Of a DNA stretch of 40,220 nucleotides, positions 9,275-22,074 are shown piece by piece; position 1 is the first letter of the stretch; each line of letters starts with the position of its first letter. The notes beneath the pieces are model-generated. The model made no database searches, was not told the DNA's origin, and was given only the letters and a program-made list of their open reading frames with translations. Both the position numbers and the translations under genes were made by a program. Source of the DNA: Hymenoscyphus infarciens. Taxonomy: Eukaryota; Ascomycota; Leotiomycetes; Helotiales; Helotiaceae. The stretch is from NCBI GenBank assembly GCA_001414345.1, contig LLCB01000419.1, forward strand, positions 1 through 40,220, in the 5' to 3' direction.

Positions 9275-10900
9275 TATAAAAGTTAAGAAAGAACCTAAAT
9301 AGGTATCTATTAAAGTTATAGTAAACTATTAGATAGAAGTTCTCTATATATAATTAATTAAATCTTAATAATATAGTCTCTTACTAAAAGATATAGGCTT
9401 ACTAGAGGATGCTATATTATACTATTCTAATAATATTAATATTATACACCTTCTTTAAATATAACCTATTAAGTATTTAGATAAGGATTAGCTTTAAATA
9501 GATATTAGATTAGTATTATAATAAATAAAGTAGTTATCTTATAATTCTATAAAGAAATACTTAAAAGATAACCTATATAATTATAATATAGAAGAATTAT
9601 AAGCTAAGGTTAAAAGACTATATAGTATTAATAACCTAATATATAATAATACTATATAAAAGGAGTTATAAAGGAAACTAATATAGAAGGTTAAGAATAC
9701 TAGTTATATTATTAAAAATAAGTATTACTAGAAGAATAACTAAGGTATAATAGTCTTTAAGTCTAAAACCGATTATTAGTAGGATTCTAAGTTTACTCTT
9801 AGAAAAAGAAAGACTAAGGCTAAAAAAGAAGAGGGACTAGATAATAAGATAATTAGTAGTATTTACTAAGATTTAATATAGTAACTATAAACCTATAAAC
9901 CTTATTTTAGTTATTTATAATACTAATAACTAGTAGAAGTTCTTAGAAGTATACTTAAAAGTAGAGAAGATCTTTAGAGATTAATAAGTATAGTAATCTT
10001 CTTATTTAAGTAATATTTTAAGTTAGAATTTTAATAGTATATAATAGAGTTTAATTAATTAGTAGATAGCTAACTATATACTCCCTATATTTCTTATACT
10101 TATAATTAAGCTTTAGATAAACACCTAAGATAATTAGAGTAGTAGAACGAATATCTATTCTATAGTTTCACTCTAAATCACTAGTCTAGAGGTAAGACAT
10201 CTAAGTATATTATAGATACTAATAGAAGTATACCTAAGAACATTATTATAGGTAAAGCTAAAGCTATTATTTAAAAGACTAATAAGGCCTATATTTATAC
10301 TCTACTTCTATATCTCTTCTATAATAAAGAACTCTTTAATTTTAATAATTTTTTATAGAATAATAATAATAATACTAGAATATAAGGTTCCTTTTAAAGA
10401 CTACTTAAAGATAGATAAGATAGAGAAGAGGATACTATTATATATAGATTTAGAGATATAATACTTAGCTTAGATAACTATACTATTATAGATAAGGATA
10501 GAGATATAAGGCTTAAATTAGATAAAGACACTATAGTAGATAAGAATAGAGGTATAAAGCTTAGATTAGATAAGTATATTATAGTAGGTAGAGTTAGAGA
10601 TATAGAGCTTAGAACTAGTAGTAATTTTAAGAATAGTAAAAGTATTAATAATTATAAGGTATAGACTAGAAGAGAGGTAGAGATATATAGATATACTACT
10701 ATAGATATAGTAATAGTAAAGAATAAGTAGGCTAATATAGTATCTTAAGAAGACTAGGAGGTTATAATTCATAAAATACTAGAAACTAAGAGAAGCTCTT
10801 TAGTCTATAGCTAGATAAAGCATAATATAGTTATAATATACTCTTATACTAATGTTATAACTAAAAGGATATTAAATTATTAGATAATCTATTATCTTAG
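9275..10900 (+). pseudogene. Long RIP-eroded ORF with 48-bp in-frame repeats
   Basis: A single plus-strand frame (codon starts 9402, 9591, 10452) can be followed for about 540 codons with only TAA/TAG stops. Readable pieces include LLLKDIGLLEDAILYY, KKYLKDNL, an EELQAKVKRL helix-like segment, KHLRQLEQQNEYLF, RGKTSKYIIDTNRS and an asparagine run. Near the end, a 16-residue repeat (RDIxLxLD then DKD/DKN) is encoded by exact 48-bp units starting at 10452, 10500, 10548 and 10596, all in this frame, which supports the choice of frame and strand. Start and stop codons cannot be identified because ATG and TGA are themselves RIP targets. No conserved domain was recognised; the coiled-coil-like and low-complexity content would fit a structural or Gag-like protein, but this is a guess. 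Confidence 0.5.
10452..10622 (+). repeat. 48-bp tandem repeat (3.5 copies, 16 codons each)
   Basis: Units beginning AGAGATATA or AGAGGTATA start at 10452, 10500, 10548 and 10596 with no length change between them. Differences between copies include transversions, so the repeat diverged before or besides RIP. The exact multiple of three points to a former coding sequence. Confidence 0.9.
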
Positions 10901-11460
10901 AATAAGTTCTACCTTAGTCTTAAATAATTAGCTTTTCTTTTACCTTATTAAATTTAACTCTAGCTTAAAATTATATATATTCTCTTAACTACTAAATACT
11001 TTAAATCTTAACTTTACTATTTATATATAATATTCTTAGACTTAGCTCTATCTTTTCTACTATTTATACTTAATATAATAGCTTTAATTTTAATTACCTT
11101 CTTTAATAACGTCTACCTCTACTAACTACTTAATAATTACTAATACTAATTCTAAACTATATTAAATATACTAAATAATATACTTTCCTAGGTACTAACT
11201 CTACTATTAGTTATTATAGAGTATATAGATACTTATATTTTAGTATAAGATAGAGTTTTAATTATAATTCCTTATAACCTCTTTCTAGATAAATTATAAG
11301 AAGAGTTTTTATAACTTAAAGTAAAGTATAAAGAATAGCTCTAGTAGAACTAAAACATTCTAGGTATATTAAAGTAATTTACTATAAATATAAATAATCT
11401 ATAAGAAGTATAAGATAATTTAGAAGAGATAAGTAGTTATATTATAATATAGGAGGAAAA
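10901..11460. other. RIP-eroded AT-rich DNA, no assignable gene
   Basis: Pyrimidine-richer than the preceding segment and depleted of CA/TG. The eroded frame upstream may continue into it, but its end cannot be placed. Nothing else seen. Confidence 0.5.
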
Positions 11461-12140
11461 TGATTTAATTAAGAAAGATAAGTATAACTATTATACTTAA
11501 AATATATGTCTTACTTTCTTTTTATTAATACTATATAGTTTTCTAACTTATATAAACTCTTAGATAAGTAAGTATATTTCTTAGACCTCGAGTATTATAT
11601 AGTTAAAGACTAAGGATTATAAGGTAGGTTCTCTTAGATTATAATCTTTAAGTAAAATCTAATAATAAGAATAAGACGAAATTAAGAAGTTAAAGTACTA
11701 ATATAAATTCGTTATCTTTAAAGACTCTAAGACGTTTAGCTAATAACTTCTATAATATTAAGCTAAGCACTACTATATAATATCTAAAGAACTTAGAATT
11801 CTAAGAAAATTAGAACTTATAGAATTAGAGAGAGAGAGCGAGTTATAAGTACTATTTTATTTAAAACTATAGAAGAGTATATAAAAAGATATACTAGTAT
11901 ATACTTAGAAAGTAGTAAGATAAAAGATATTAAATAATATATACTAGAAAAGTAAAAGATAAGCTTTAGTAGGTTTAATAATATAAAGGATACTTTAAGT
12001 TATTGAAATTTACTCTTTTAAGAGTAGAAGACTCTAATTATTAGATTTATAATTCTCCTTAACCCCTAGCTTCTTACTCTATTTATCTATCTATTCTAGT
12101 ATAGAGTCTTATCCTTTTTCCTTTCTATTAGCTAACTATT
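11461..12140 (+). pseudogene. Possible RIP-eroded reading frame, K/E/Q-rich helix region
   Basis: A plus-strand frame (codon start 11675) with only TAA/TAG stops gives a strongly helical, charged product. It has DEIKKLKYQYKF, KELRILRKLELIELERESEL and LKLQKSIQKDI-like pieces around 11670-11890, suggesting a coiled coil. It then passes into a hydrophobic tail after about 12000, where the frame may no longer be real. The (GA)n run near 11829 encodes part of the ERE stretch. No repeat fixes the frame and no family was recognised. It follows the long eroded frame 9275-10900 on the same strand and could belong to the same former transcript. Confidence 0.33.
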
Positions 12141-15100
12141 TTCTTATTATCTTTATTTAGTCTCTATTATATACTTTTATTATATTAAGACTTAAAGGTT
12201 CTATGTTTTTAACTAATTATATTAACCTTCTTTTCCTTAGTTCTTTATTTAGAAAAACTTATTATACTTAGTCTTATATCTTCCTTTTCTTTACTAATCG
12301 ATCCTATTCTACTCTTCTCTCTTTTTCCTCTAATATATATATACTTACTTTTAATTTTACTATAATTATATTAACTTCTTACTAATAATACTATTAGGCT
12401 ACTTCTATTTTCTTATCTACTCTTTATAAGATTATTACTTAGTCTACTTAGCTATATATTATACTTACTTTACTTATTTTATTAAGTATATAATTAATAC
12501 TATCCCTCTTACTATAGTCGAATCCTCTATTATAATCTATAATATTCTTAAAAGTATTTTAACTAGCGTTCTTATAAAGCCGATTTCCTTTAATTTATAT
12601 TTCGTTATCTACTATAAAAGACTTATTTATAGTATTAGAGCTAGATAAATTATTAAGAAGTGCTTATAACTCTAGAGAAAACACTTTATAGCTTCTTTTT
12701 AAATACTAAGTTAAAAGCTTTTAATAACTAGTCTATTTTTAATAAAGATAATTCTATTAATTAAGTATCTTTTACTAAGATATTTAAGAAATATAGTTAT
12801 AAAGAGTAGTAAAAAAGAGCTTTAATAAATAGTTATAGCTATTTATTAAACCTAACTTAAAGTAAGTACTTATTAAAGATAATTTAATTATATAATATAA
12901 TTTTTAGAATAAGTATATTAAAGGATTAAATTTAAGGTTCTTTAAGTATGTTTTATAATACTCTAGAAGAGTAATATAGTTTAGATATAAATAGGTTTCT
13001 ATTACTACTATTTTTACTCTTATAGAAATGTTTTCTTTCTTTTAAAAAGAAAATAATTAATAGAGATTCTCTCCTTCTTTTAGAAGAGAGGACTTTACTC
13101 TCTTTTTTAAATATACTACTTTTACTACTCTACTATCTTAGATACTTTAAATAGGAATTAAATATATATACTAAATATATAAACACTCTATTAATACTAA
13201 CTATATTAGTACCTCGGTGTAGTAAACGGCACTATAAGCTAGTAATTCTAATATACCTATAAGCCTTTATATTATAGCTATAATAAACCTAGTTAGCTAG
13301 ATTATAGAAGTAAGAGAGTATAGAATAACCTAGTTTATAGGTAGGTAAGGTAGAGAGAGGGTAATAAGGTAGAAGTAAGTAGAAATTAATTTAAATACTT
13401 AATTTAATAAATCTTTTATAAATCTTTTATCTCTTAACTCTTTTAGTTTTCTCTATAACTAAGGTAATAAAATAATAATCTTATAATTTTACTAACTATA
13501 AATTAAACTACTCTATTTAGACTATTTATTACTTAAAGAGTTAGTACTAATATTAACTCTAGAGAGCTACCTTAACTTAGAGTAAGAGGATTAGCCTTCT
13601 TAAATATCTTATTTTAGTCTATATATTCTTCTAAACATATCTTTAAGTATCTAAGCATCTCCTACTTTTATATAATAACTTAAAGGTTTACTAGACTTTT
13701 TAAACTAATCTACTAGTATCTTACTTTACTACTTATTAGAACTAGTTAACTCTATAAAGGAAGATTTTAACTCTAGAATTACTAAGTTAGATTATATTAA
13801 TAAAGAGACTTCTAAAAGTATTTAGTAATTAGTAAATAACTTTATAAATATCTTAGAGTATTATATAAGAATAAATAGACTTTAGAAGAGTTATATTATT
13901 TTAAGAGTATATTAAAAGCTTTTAGATTATTATATACTTTATTTTAGAGATTTAACTTTATAGGATTAGTATTAAGCTAAGAATAGCTTTTAAATTCTAG
14001 AATAGTATTATAGGCTAGAAAATAAATAGAAGAATTCTAAAGATCTCTTTTCTAGTAGTTAAGGCTTAGAATAGTTTAAGTATAAATATAAGAACGTCTT
14101 AGATAAAGAAAGGAGGCGTTTAAAAGAATAAGTAGTATAAAAACATCTTAAACTATTCTAAGATCTACTACGTCTTTTATAGAAGAATAAGGATATAACT
14201 TAATATAATAAGAGTCTAGCTTACTAAGTCTATACTAAAGAGAAAAGATAAGCGAAGATTTATTAGAACGTAATTATATAATACTATATAATTATAAGTT
14301 ATAATATTTAAGCCTACTTAATATCCTTAAACTAATATAAATAGTTTAAGAAGTTAGAAACTCTAGAGTATAAAATAGTATTTCTTATTACTAATAAGGA
14401 AGTAAATAAGACTACTAAAATATTAACTTTTAGAAGAACTCTAATTAGCCTATAGTACCTTAAAGTAATTAAAGCTAAGCGTCTTAGTCTATCTTATTTT
14501 AATATATTTATTAAGACTAGACTATATACTATTTAACTATTTCTTAAAGGGCCTAATAGAGTAAGAACTACGCTTTTAAGAGAATATAGAATCTAAAGAG
14601 AGGAAAGCTTTTATCTAACTAGCTACTAACCTAGCTAAGATCTTCTACTATACTCTCTAAAAGGTTCTATACCTCTAGTAGGTTTTATATCTATTAGAGT
14701 AGTAGCTTTAATAGTATCTATCTAATTACCTAATATAGAGGTACTATAATTAAGAAGTACTTAAAAATTAATTAAAAGATATACTAGTATAATAGATAAG
14801 AGAATAAGTAGATTACTTAATTTAAATAGATAGAAAGAGGTGTTTAAGAAGTATAACTTAGAACTCGTTTATAATATACTAGGTATAGAATAATAAAGGA
14901 TTTAAGATATATAAAGTAATAAGTTAAGATAAATATCTAATAATAAGAAGAATACTTAAGCTTAGATTTATTAAAGTTTATTTATAGTTCTACTCTTAAT
15001 ATATTTTAGGAAAAGAGATTTATAGATTCTAATAAGAATTATTAAGTTAGTAACTATATTTATCTCTTAGCTTACTATATTAGTTTCTTATTAATACTTA

Positions 15101-15790
15101 GAGATCTCTAAAAGCTTATATATACTAGCTATTCTAGTACTTCTCCTTATTATCGCCTCTATTACTTTCTTATATTATTATTAAAAGTATTAGTATACTA
15201 GAAGATTTATTATATACTTACTCTTCTCTCTTTCCCTAGCTTAATTTCCTCTTCTCTTTTTCTATTAAATTATAAAATCCTTATTATTTATATTAGTTAA
15301 TTAACTTAACTAGAGAGTTAGAGTAGCCTTTTATAACCTTCTAAAGGCTAGGCTTAAAAAAGAGCTTAAAGACTTAGATATTATTAGCTTAATAGAGTAA
15401 TAATAAATTAATTCTATAATTACTAGTTCTAACTCTACCTCTTTCTCTTAAATACTATATCTTAGAAAGTCTCTACTCTTCTTACTTATATAAACTACTT
15501 TATACTTTTAAACTAATATAAATATTAATATATATTCTCCTCTTCTAATAGGAATAATTTTAGTATTATAGCTTAAACTACTCTTAAATAACTATAATAA
15601 ACAACTATAGTCTACTCTACCTTATCTTCTACTATAAACTCTTAAATAACTTTATTTATCTACTACTCTTACTTACTAGTCTCTTCTTATTACTTTCTAA
15701 TCTCTTTACCTTTTCTAATTAATACTTTACTACTAATTTAACTTCCTAACTAAAACTATAACTATTATTACTTAATAATAAGATAAAAAT
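12141..15790. other. RIP-eroded AT-rich DNA, no assignable gene
   Basis: About 3.6 kb of CA/TG-depleted sequence. It holds local inverted repeats such as TTTTCTTT with AAAGAAAA near 13031-13053 and a pyrimidine/purine hairpin near 13069-13090. A few CA/TG survive around 13213-13235. Purine-rich stretches at 13800-14350 and 14500-14950 could be former plus-strand coding sequence, but no frame can be defended. No transposon ends or RNA genes seen. Confidence 0.5.
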
Positions 15791-15799
15791 CTATTTCCT

Positions 15800-16782
15800 A
15801 TATAAAACTAAGTCTAATTAAGAAGAATAAAAAGTATATTAAAGCTTAGGTAGCTACTAAAGTAAAAGTATAATAGGACAAAGAAAATATAAATATTAAT
15901 AGAGCTAATTACCTACTAGTATAGTAGAACTACGATATAGATTACTACTACGAATTTAGTAGCTATTTAATTTATACTTCTTATCCTTCTTACTATCTTA
16001 TTTACCTAAGCTATAGCTTATAACCCTTTCTTAAACAGTTCTAGATAAGAGTTAAGTTTAAGTAAAAGACTATTTATAATAACTATATTAATAGGAACGA
16101 TTAAATGTTTTTTAGCTTTATAAAAGAAGTAGACCTTTAAACTTAATATAGATTCTATAATAAGGCTAACTACTAAAGAGAGCTTATAATTATATATAAA
16201 CTATAAGATTTAAGGAATAAATATACTAGAAATAGAATATCTAATAATTAGAGTAGTAAAGATAGTAATCCCTTTACCTATATTTATAGTAAAAGAAGTT
16301 TAAAGGAATTATATACGTTTTATAAAGTAAAAAGGAAAGAGAAGAACCTTATAACTAAACAGTAGGCTAATAAGCGTAGTACTAACCTATCTAAAAACCT
16401 TAATAAAAGGCTTAAGTATTAGATAACCTAAAGCTTAATAACTACTATATTAATAATACCTATTATAATACTATAACATAAGTACTAGTAAGCTTCTAAG
16501 TATAGTAAATCTACTTAATTAGAAGAGAGGGTGTTATAGTAATAGTATAACTATTAGTAGTAATAGTAGTAGTAATAATAGTAGTTATAGTTTAATAATA
16601 GATTCCTTAAATAATAATAGTCTTAGTAGAAAGAGTAAAAGCATTTATAAAGTACTTATACTAGATAGTATTAATAAGGCTATAGTTATAGATAATAAGA
16701 CTTAGTACCTACCTAGGGCTAATAATAGTAGTTACGACCTATATATCTAAACTATACTTACCTTCTCTAATATAAAACATGA
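15800..16782 (+). pseudogene. RIP-eroded ORF with a former polyglutamine tract
   Basis: A plus-strand frame (codon starts 15820, 16531) with TAA/TAG only runs to a TGA at 16780-16782. The first two thirds read as a basic, hydrophilic protein (for example NYDIDYYYEFSS, KEVDL, YKVKRKEKNL, KRSTNLSKNLNKRLK). At 16555-16584 ten stop codons follow one another in this frame, and more clusters follow to about 16750. With TAA/TAG read as CAA/CAG this is a polyglutamine stretch followed by a glutamine-rich tail, common at the end of fungal regulatory or Gag-like proteins. The start is unknown. No DNA-binding or catalytic motif was recognised. Another frame is open from 16781 on the same strand. Confidence 0.5.
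16555..16584 (+). repeat. Run of ten consecutive TAA/TAG triplets (former CAG/CAA repeat)
   Basis: The triplets TAG TAG TAA TAG TAG TAG TAA TAA TAG TAG follow each other without interruption. Conversion of every CpA to TpA in a mixed CAG/CAA tract gives exactly this mixture. Confidence 0.8.
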
Positions 16783-17250
16783 TTTAGAGTTATATTACTT
16801 AGGAAGTAGGAGCTATAATAGAGGAGTTAAGAAGAGTTGCTAAATAGTATTTATAATAGAAGGTAAGGATAATAAGCTAGTAAGTACTAAGATAAAACAT
16901 GATTTATAGCTATTATTTATAGATTATAAGTATATAGTTAATAATAAGAATAGTAAAGGAAGTAGTAAGAGAAGTAGTAAGAGAAGTAGTATATAGAGTA
17001 CCTCTAGTATAGATATAGTAGATATAATTTACACGTTATACCTAAATCTACTAGTTATAACTACTAATAAGAGTTATACTAGTATAGAACTCGATAGAGC
17101 TACTAACCTATAACTAAAGCCTTTAATTCTAGAACCTAAGTATAAGCTAAATAACGAATAACTTCTAAGTATTCTCTTTTTAGCTAAAATATCTAAAGTT
17201 AGTAAGAGTATATTTAATTCTATATATACTATTAAACTTTATAAGCTTTC
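16781..17250 (+). pseudogene. Possible RIP-eroded reading frame with SSKR repeats
   Basis: A plus-strand frame starting in the overlap with the preceding TGA reads DLELYYLGSRSYNRG, KHDLQLLF and, at 16958-16990, three 12-bp units encoding SSKR. It then continues with NLQLKPLILEPKYKLNNE. All stops are TAA/TAG. The 12-bp repeat is in frame, which helps a little. It may be the continuation of the gene before it after a frameshift or an intron. No family recognised and the downstream limit is arbitrary. Confidence 0.3.
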
Positions 17251-19680
17251 CTAAGTAAGTTTTAGTCTCTTACCTACACTAGTATTACTAATAGAGTTAT
17301 AGCTAAGAGCGCTAAGTAATACCTATAAAGTTATTATTTATCTATCTTTTAAGAATACTCTTTTAACTTATAGAACAGAGAATAAGGTTATATTTCGTTT
17401 ACTTATTTCTAAAATACTTCTCTAACTACTAGTTCTAGAAGTTTACTACTATAAGGCTAATAAGGAAATATATAACTACTTTATAATTAAAGAGTTCCTT
17501 AATAATACTCTACTTAATATAGTTTAGACTATATTTAAAAATAAGTAAAAAGACATTATTTTACTAAAGCTAGTAAGTATTCTACTTAATCTTATCGAAG
17601 TTCGGTTTTCTATAATTAAAGAGTTATATATAACTTTAACTTAATCTCTAAGTCTGTTTTACTACTAAATAGTAGGTTGTTTATAGCTAATATATAACCT
17701 AGTATTTTAATATACCTCTACTATTAAGGCTTATAAGATATATAATAAATAAGATAACTTCTACTCTAATTAATATTATTAAATTAAGCTATATTAAATA
17801 ATAAAAGATTATATTCTAGCCTATTATAAAAAGGAGATATTCTACTATAATAATACTCTTTACTATAATACTACTATAGAGTACTTTTCTAAAAAGCTTT
17901 ATCTTAAAAGCGAAGCGTTTACTAACTTAAATAAAATTAATAAACCTTTTATCTTAGTTTATAATAACTTCTATAAATAAAACATTCTAGTCTAGAGTAA
18001 TTAAATTTCTAAGATTCTTAATTAAGAGTTTACTAGATCCTATCTATTAAGCTAGATCTTTATAGACGGATTTATTACCTTAGATTCTATAAGAGTAGAT
18101 ATAGATAGCTAGAATACTATTTAGAGCTAAAAGATTCTTTACTATATACTTAACCTTACTAAGAAGTATTAAGAAGTATAGTATAGTATAGAAGCGAAGT
18201 AGAATAGTTAAAGTATTAGATATTTTTAAGATACTACTAATTTATAGATTCTTAAGATAAGAGATATAATAGTCTCTACTAACTAGTAATATCTATAAAC
18301 GTAGGTTATTATTATAAAGCTTAATACATTTCTTATATAAGATAAATTAGTATTAAGATAGAGGTGTTTCTAATATAATATCTAGAGCGTTCTTAGTATA
18401 CTTCTTATAGTATTAAAAATTACTTTCTAGTTTATTAGTATAATGTTTTTAAGGACCTATTTATACTATAAGCTCTCTTAATTCTATATCTTAATTCTAA
18501 TTTAAGTAATTATTCTAAAGTTTATATATAACGTAATAAAGTATAAAATTAAGACTAAGGCTCTTTCTAAGCTAAAGTATACTAAATAACTAGTCTAAAT
18601 TTACCTACTTAATCTATCCTCTCTTAGGTTAAAAATCGTCTCTAAGGTCTCTTACTTACTTACTATTCTTTTCTAGATTCTTTAAACTATCTCTAAAGTC
18701 TCTTACTCTCTATACTTTCTAAATTCTTAAATTTCTTCTACTCTTTAATATTCTTAAATTTAAAGCCCTCTAACTCTTCTACTCTCTACTCTTTTTAAAT
18801 AAATAATTAATATTATTATTAAAGTCTTTTATTACTCTTTTTTTATTTATTAAAATATATCTATAAAGCTAAAAGCTATTAGATAGAATTATAAAATTAT
18901 AAGTAATAATTCCTCTTATTCTTTTATAACTTAGTAGTCTTAACTTTTAGATTATTAGGCTAAATTTCTTATATTTAGTAAAATTATCTTATAAAATAAA
19001 TTATACTTATACTAAAACATCCTATATCTAGATAAATAACTACTACTCTTCTACTAATATAAAATATAAAGAATAATTCCTTATACTTTATAATTTATAT
19101 ACTTATTACTATTATTTTTAGCTTCTAGGTATAATAATTATTAAGTCCTTAGTTAGTTAGTAATCTCTAGAGTATAGTGCTTCTAGCTTCTTAATATATA
19201 ACTATACCGTTATCTAGTAAAATCCTATCTTATAGATTACTTATCTATCTTACCTACCCTCTATATTATTAATACTTAAGAAGTATACTATTATTATATT
19301 AGCTAGTTAGTACTCTCTTAATACTACTTATATATATTAGATATATAAAGTATAAAACTATATTACCTTAAATCAACCTCTTAAACTCTAAACTAGTAGT
19401 ATAAGTTTAATAAGTTTAGAAGTTATAGCTCTATCTCTTATTTAAGGCTAAAGTACTAATACTAGTCTTCTAGATCTTTTTATAATAGTAAGATTATCTT
19501 AAGTATAGTAAAAACAACTATATATTCCCTATATAGTATATATAAGTAATAGAATATACGCCTTACTTACTATATAAGTAGTAATAAAAGAAAAGGAATT
19601 AGAAATATACTATAAAAGAAGCTCTTCTAAATAAGAGAAGGGAATATAAGAAATATAGAATACGTTATAAGTAAATAGAC
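17251..19680. other. RIP-eroded AT-rich DNA, no assignable gene
   Basis: CA/TG-depleted throughout. Pyrimidine-rich blocks at 18600-18850 and purine-rich blocks at 17740-17950 and 18110-18300 suggest a patchwork of former sequences on both strands. No frame, repeat family or element boundary can be supported. Confidence 0.5.
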
Positions 19681-19709
19681 TTTATTAGGCTAAAATAGAC
19701 TAGAAAATT

Positions 19710-20420
19710 TAATATCGTCTTCTATTATTAATATAATACTATATAATTATATATATATACTAGAATAGCCTAGTTAAGAAGAGTAGAAGATACTATTATA
19801 AAAAGATTAAAGGCTTTTATAAAGAGCTTAGAGTTAGGCTAATAGCCTTATATAAGCTTTACTAGGAATTTATACATCTATGTTAAAATAAAATCGATAA
19901 TTTTATTTAAATAAAGAGATAAGCGTTCTAAAATTAAGGCTTTTTCTACTAAGTTAAAGATAATATAAAATAAATAGCTATAATAAGCTAGTAGCTTAAC
20001 TCTAATTAGAATAGAACTCTTATCTAGCTATCGCTATTACTATAGCTAGAGAACATTTACTATAAATTTAATAGACTTTTAGAAAAGGAAAAATAACAAC
20101 TCCTAGATACCTAGAATACTAAAAAGGACTTAAATAGTAAGACTTCTTTAGATTATAAAACTAACTTAAATAGTAAGACTTTCTTAGATTAATTAAACTA
20201 CTTAACTAACTTAAATAGCTAGACTCTCTTAGATTATAAGAACTACTTAATATTAAAGGATTTAGACTTAAATAGTAAGAACTACTTAATTCTAAAGAAT
20301 TTAGACTTAAATAGTAAGAACTACTTAATTCTAGATAATTAAGACCTAAATAGTAAGAATTACTTAATTATAGAAAATTAAGACTTAACTAATAGTATTA
20401 GTATAGATTTAAATTACTAA
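19710..20420 (+). pseudogene. RIP-eroded ORF with 13-residue C-terminal repeats
   Basis: One plus-strand frame (codon starts 19773, 20127, 20265) carries only TAA/TAG stops for about 235 codons. The upstream part is basic and helix-like (VKKSRRYYYKKIKGFYKEL, ENIYYKFNRLLEKEK). It ends in a repeat of DLNSKNYLILKN type. The last copies start at 20265, 20304, 20343 and 20382, exactly 39 bp (13 codons) apart; earlier, looser copies start at 20127, 20163 and 20208, also in frame. This periodicity strongly suggests former coding sequence on this strand. Length, start and family are unknown. It lies 0.8 kb before LTR element 2. Confidence 0.5.
20127..20405 (+). repeat. 39-bp tandem repeat (13 codons) with looser upstream copies
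   Basis: Core GACTTAAATAGTAAGAACTA. Regular spacing of 39 bp between 20265 and 20382; the earlier copies are spaced 36, 45 and 57 bp. All spacings are multiples of three. Confidence 0.88.
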
Positions 20421-21197
20421 TAATATTTAAGCCTAGACCTAGACCCTATATTAACTATATATAGTAGAACTATATATAGTCTATATTAGTTAGAGAGAAG
20501 TATATTACTTAAAATATAATCTCTTATTAGATTTAGCTATAAATAAATAATAAATTAATAACTTTCTATCTAAAAAGGTAATTATACTCTTTATTAAAAT
20601 CCTATAATAATATCTAGTATTTATTTCTTAATTTTAATAGCTTAGTATATATATATCTATATCTTATACTTATAAATTCTATTTATAGAACTAGAAAAAT
20701 TAAAGTAATAGTATATAGTAATAATTATAATTTAAGCTAACTACTTAACCTACCTAATTTAACCTATACTATAGCCTTAATACTACTAATACTAAGTAAT
20801 ATACTTTACTTCTTCTAGTTAAATTTTTTAGTCTTATAATTATTTATTACCTATCTTTTAATTAAAACTCTTATAGAAATAGTTAAACACTAGCCTATTT
20901 AGCCTTTATAAACGTTAATTAGTCTAGTAAATTAATTAGACTTTAATAGATATCTCTTAAATAAGAATTATTAAGCCTTTATTTAAGAAGCTAGTAGTTT
21001 AAGACTATATATTAGAGCTTAAATAACAAGGTTATTTAATTAATAATAGGCTAGAAGTAGGATTTCTTTTTACTATTAGTAAAGCGTTTAATAGTATATT
21101 TAGAGTTATCTTAAAGAATTATAAATTAGAGAGCTATTAGTATTACCTCTAATAAGTTTAGTATCTAAATTTACTAGCTTAAGCTTATTATTAGATA
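20421..21197. other. RIP-eroded AT-rich DNA before LTR element 2
   Basis: CA/TG-depleted, no gene or repeat that I can support. It ends at the target site of the second LTR element. Confidence 0.55.
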
Positions 21198-21202
21198 CTA
21201 GG
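21198..21202. repeat. Target-site duplication CTAGG, left copy (LTR element 2)
   Basis: CTAGG stands directly before the left LTR and again at 26641-26645 directly after the right LTR. Confidence 0.9.
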
Positions 21203-21698
21203 TATAATAGTATGCTATCCTGGATTATTATATAATAGCTAGATTATTATGTGATAGTACTATTCTGAATTGTCGGCATTCGTAAAACTGCTAATATCCC
21301 TAAGTAGTGCCGATACCTCTAATACCTCTAGAGCTAAGATTACGAATAACCGATACTTATATAAGCGAAGTACTAAAGGTATTAATATCTAACATTTATA
21401 TATAGAAGGGATTAAGGTTTAGATGTTATATATTTAGCTTTCTAAAGGATTAGAGGTTATATATTTAGCTTTTTAGCTCTTATTATTTAGTATTAGCTAT
21501 ATTAGGCAGGGCTTAGTTATTATTATTATTAGAACTTAGAAGCTTTTAACCTTCTTATATATAGACGTTTATGTTTAGTATAGTAGAGAGATAGTTATTA
21601 TTTTCTTCTGTATTAGTACTTAGTATCTATATATGTTATTCTACTATATATACTCTTATATACCTCTACTATAGTTATATATATTTCGTGCTATTATA
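21203..21698 (+). repeat. Left LTR of element 2 (496 bp)
   Basis: Aligns without gaps to 26145-26640. I count about 40 differences in 496 bases and every one is a transition. Hits go both ways, so each copy was mutated independently. Confidence 0.95.
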
Positions 21699-21721
21699 TA
21701 AAAATAATAACTCTTCTTCGC

Positions 21722-21740
21722 TGGTAATAGCTTTAATAAT
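21722..21740 (+). promoter_or_regulatory. Candidate primer-binding site of element 2
   Basis: TGGTAATAG begins 23 bases after the left LTR. The distance is larger than usual and RIP may have changed bases, so the assignment is weak. Confidence 0.2.
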
Positions 21741-22074
21741 ATCTCTTTTTAAGCTTATTACTACTTCTTGTTTAGAAGTTGATTTATACTCGATTTAGAA
21801 TATTACGACGATATTTTTATATAGCTAAGTAATTAGAGACTATCTAGATAGCTAGTAATAGTAGGGTTTGTTATTTATATAGATAGCTAGTATAAATTAT
21901 GTTTTAGTATATATTAAGGGATTAGAATATGCTAAGTATTTCCTAAGAGTTCTAATAACCTTAGATTTAGTAAATAAGTCGACTTATAATAGTTATTTAG
22001 AAGGCTTTTAAATCTAATCTTACTCTCTCTCTCTCTTTAAATTAGTATCTTTGAAATGTTAAACCTAGTTCTGC

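Noticed and set aside
10566..10772. Reverse-strand open frame of 68 codons starting with ATG
   Set aside because: It lies opposite the 48-bp in-frame repeat of the plus-strand fossil gene, reads as low-complexity I/L/Y/S sequence, and is open only because plus-strand codons there lack the complements of stops.
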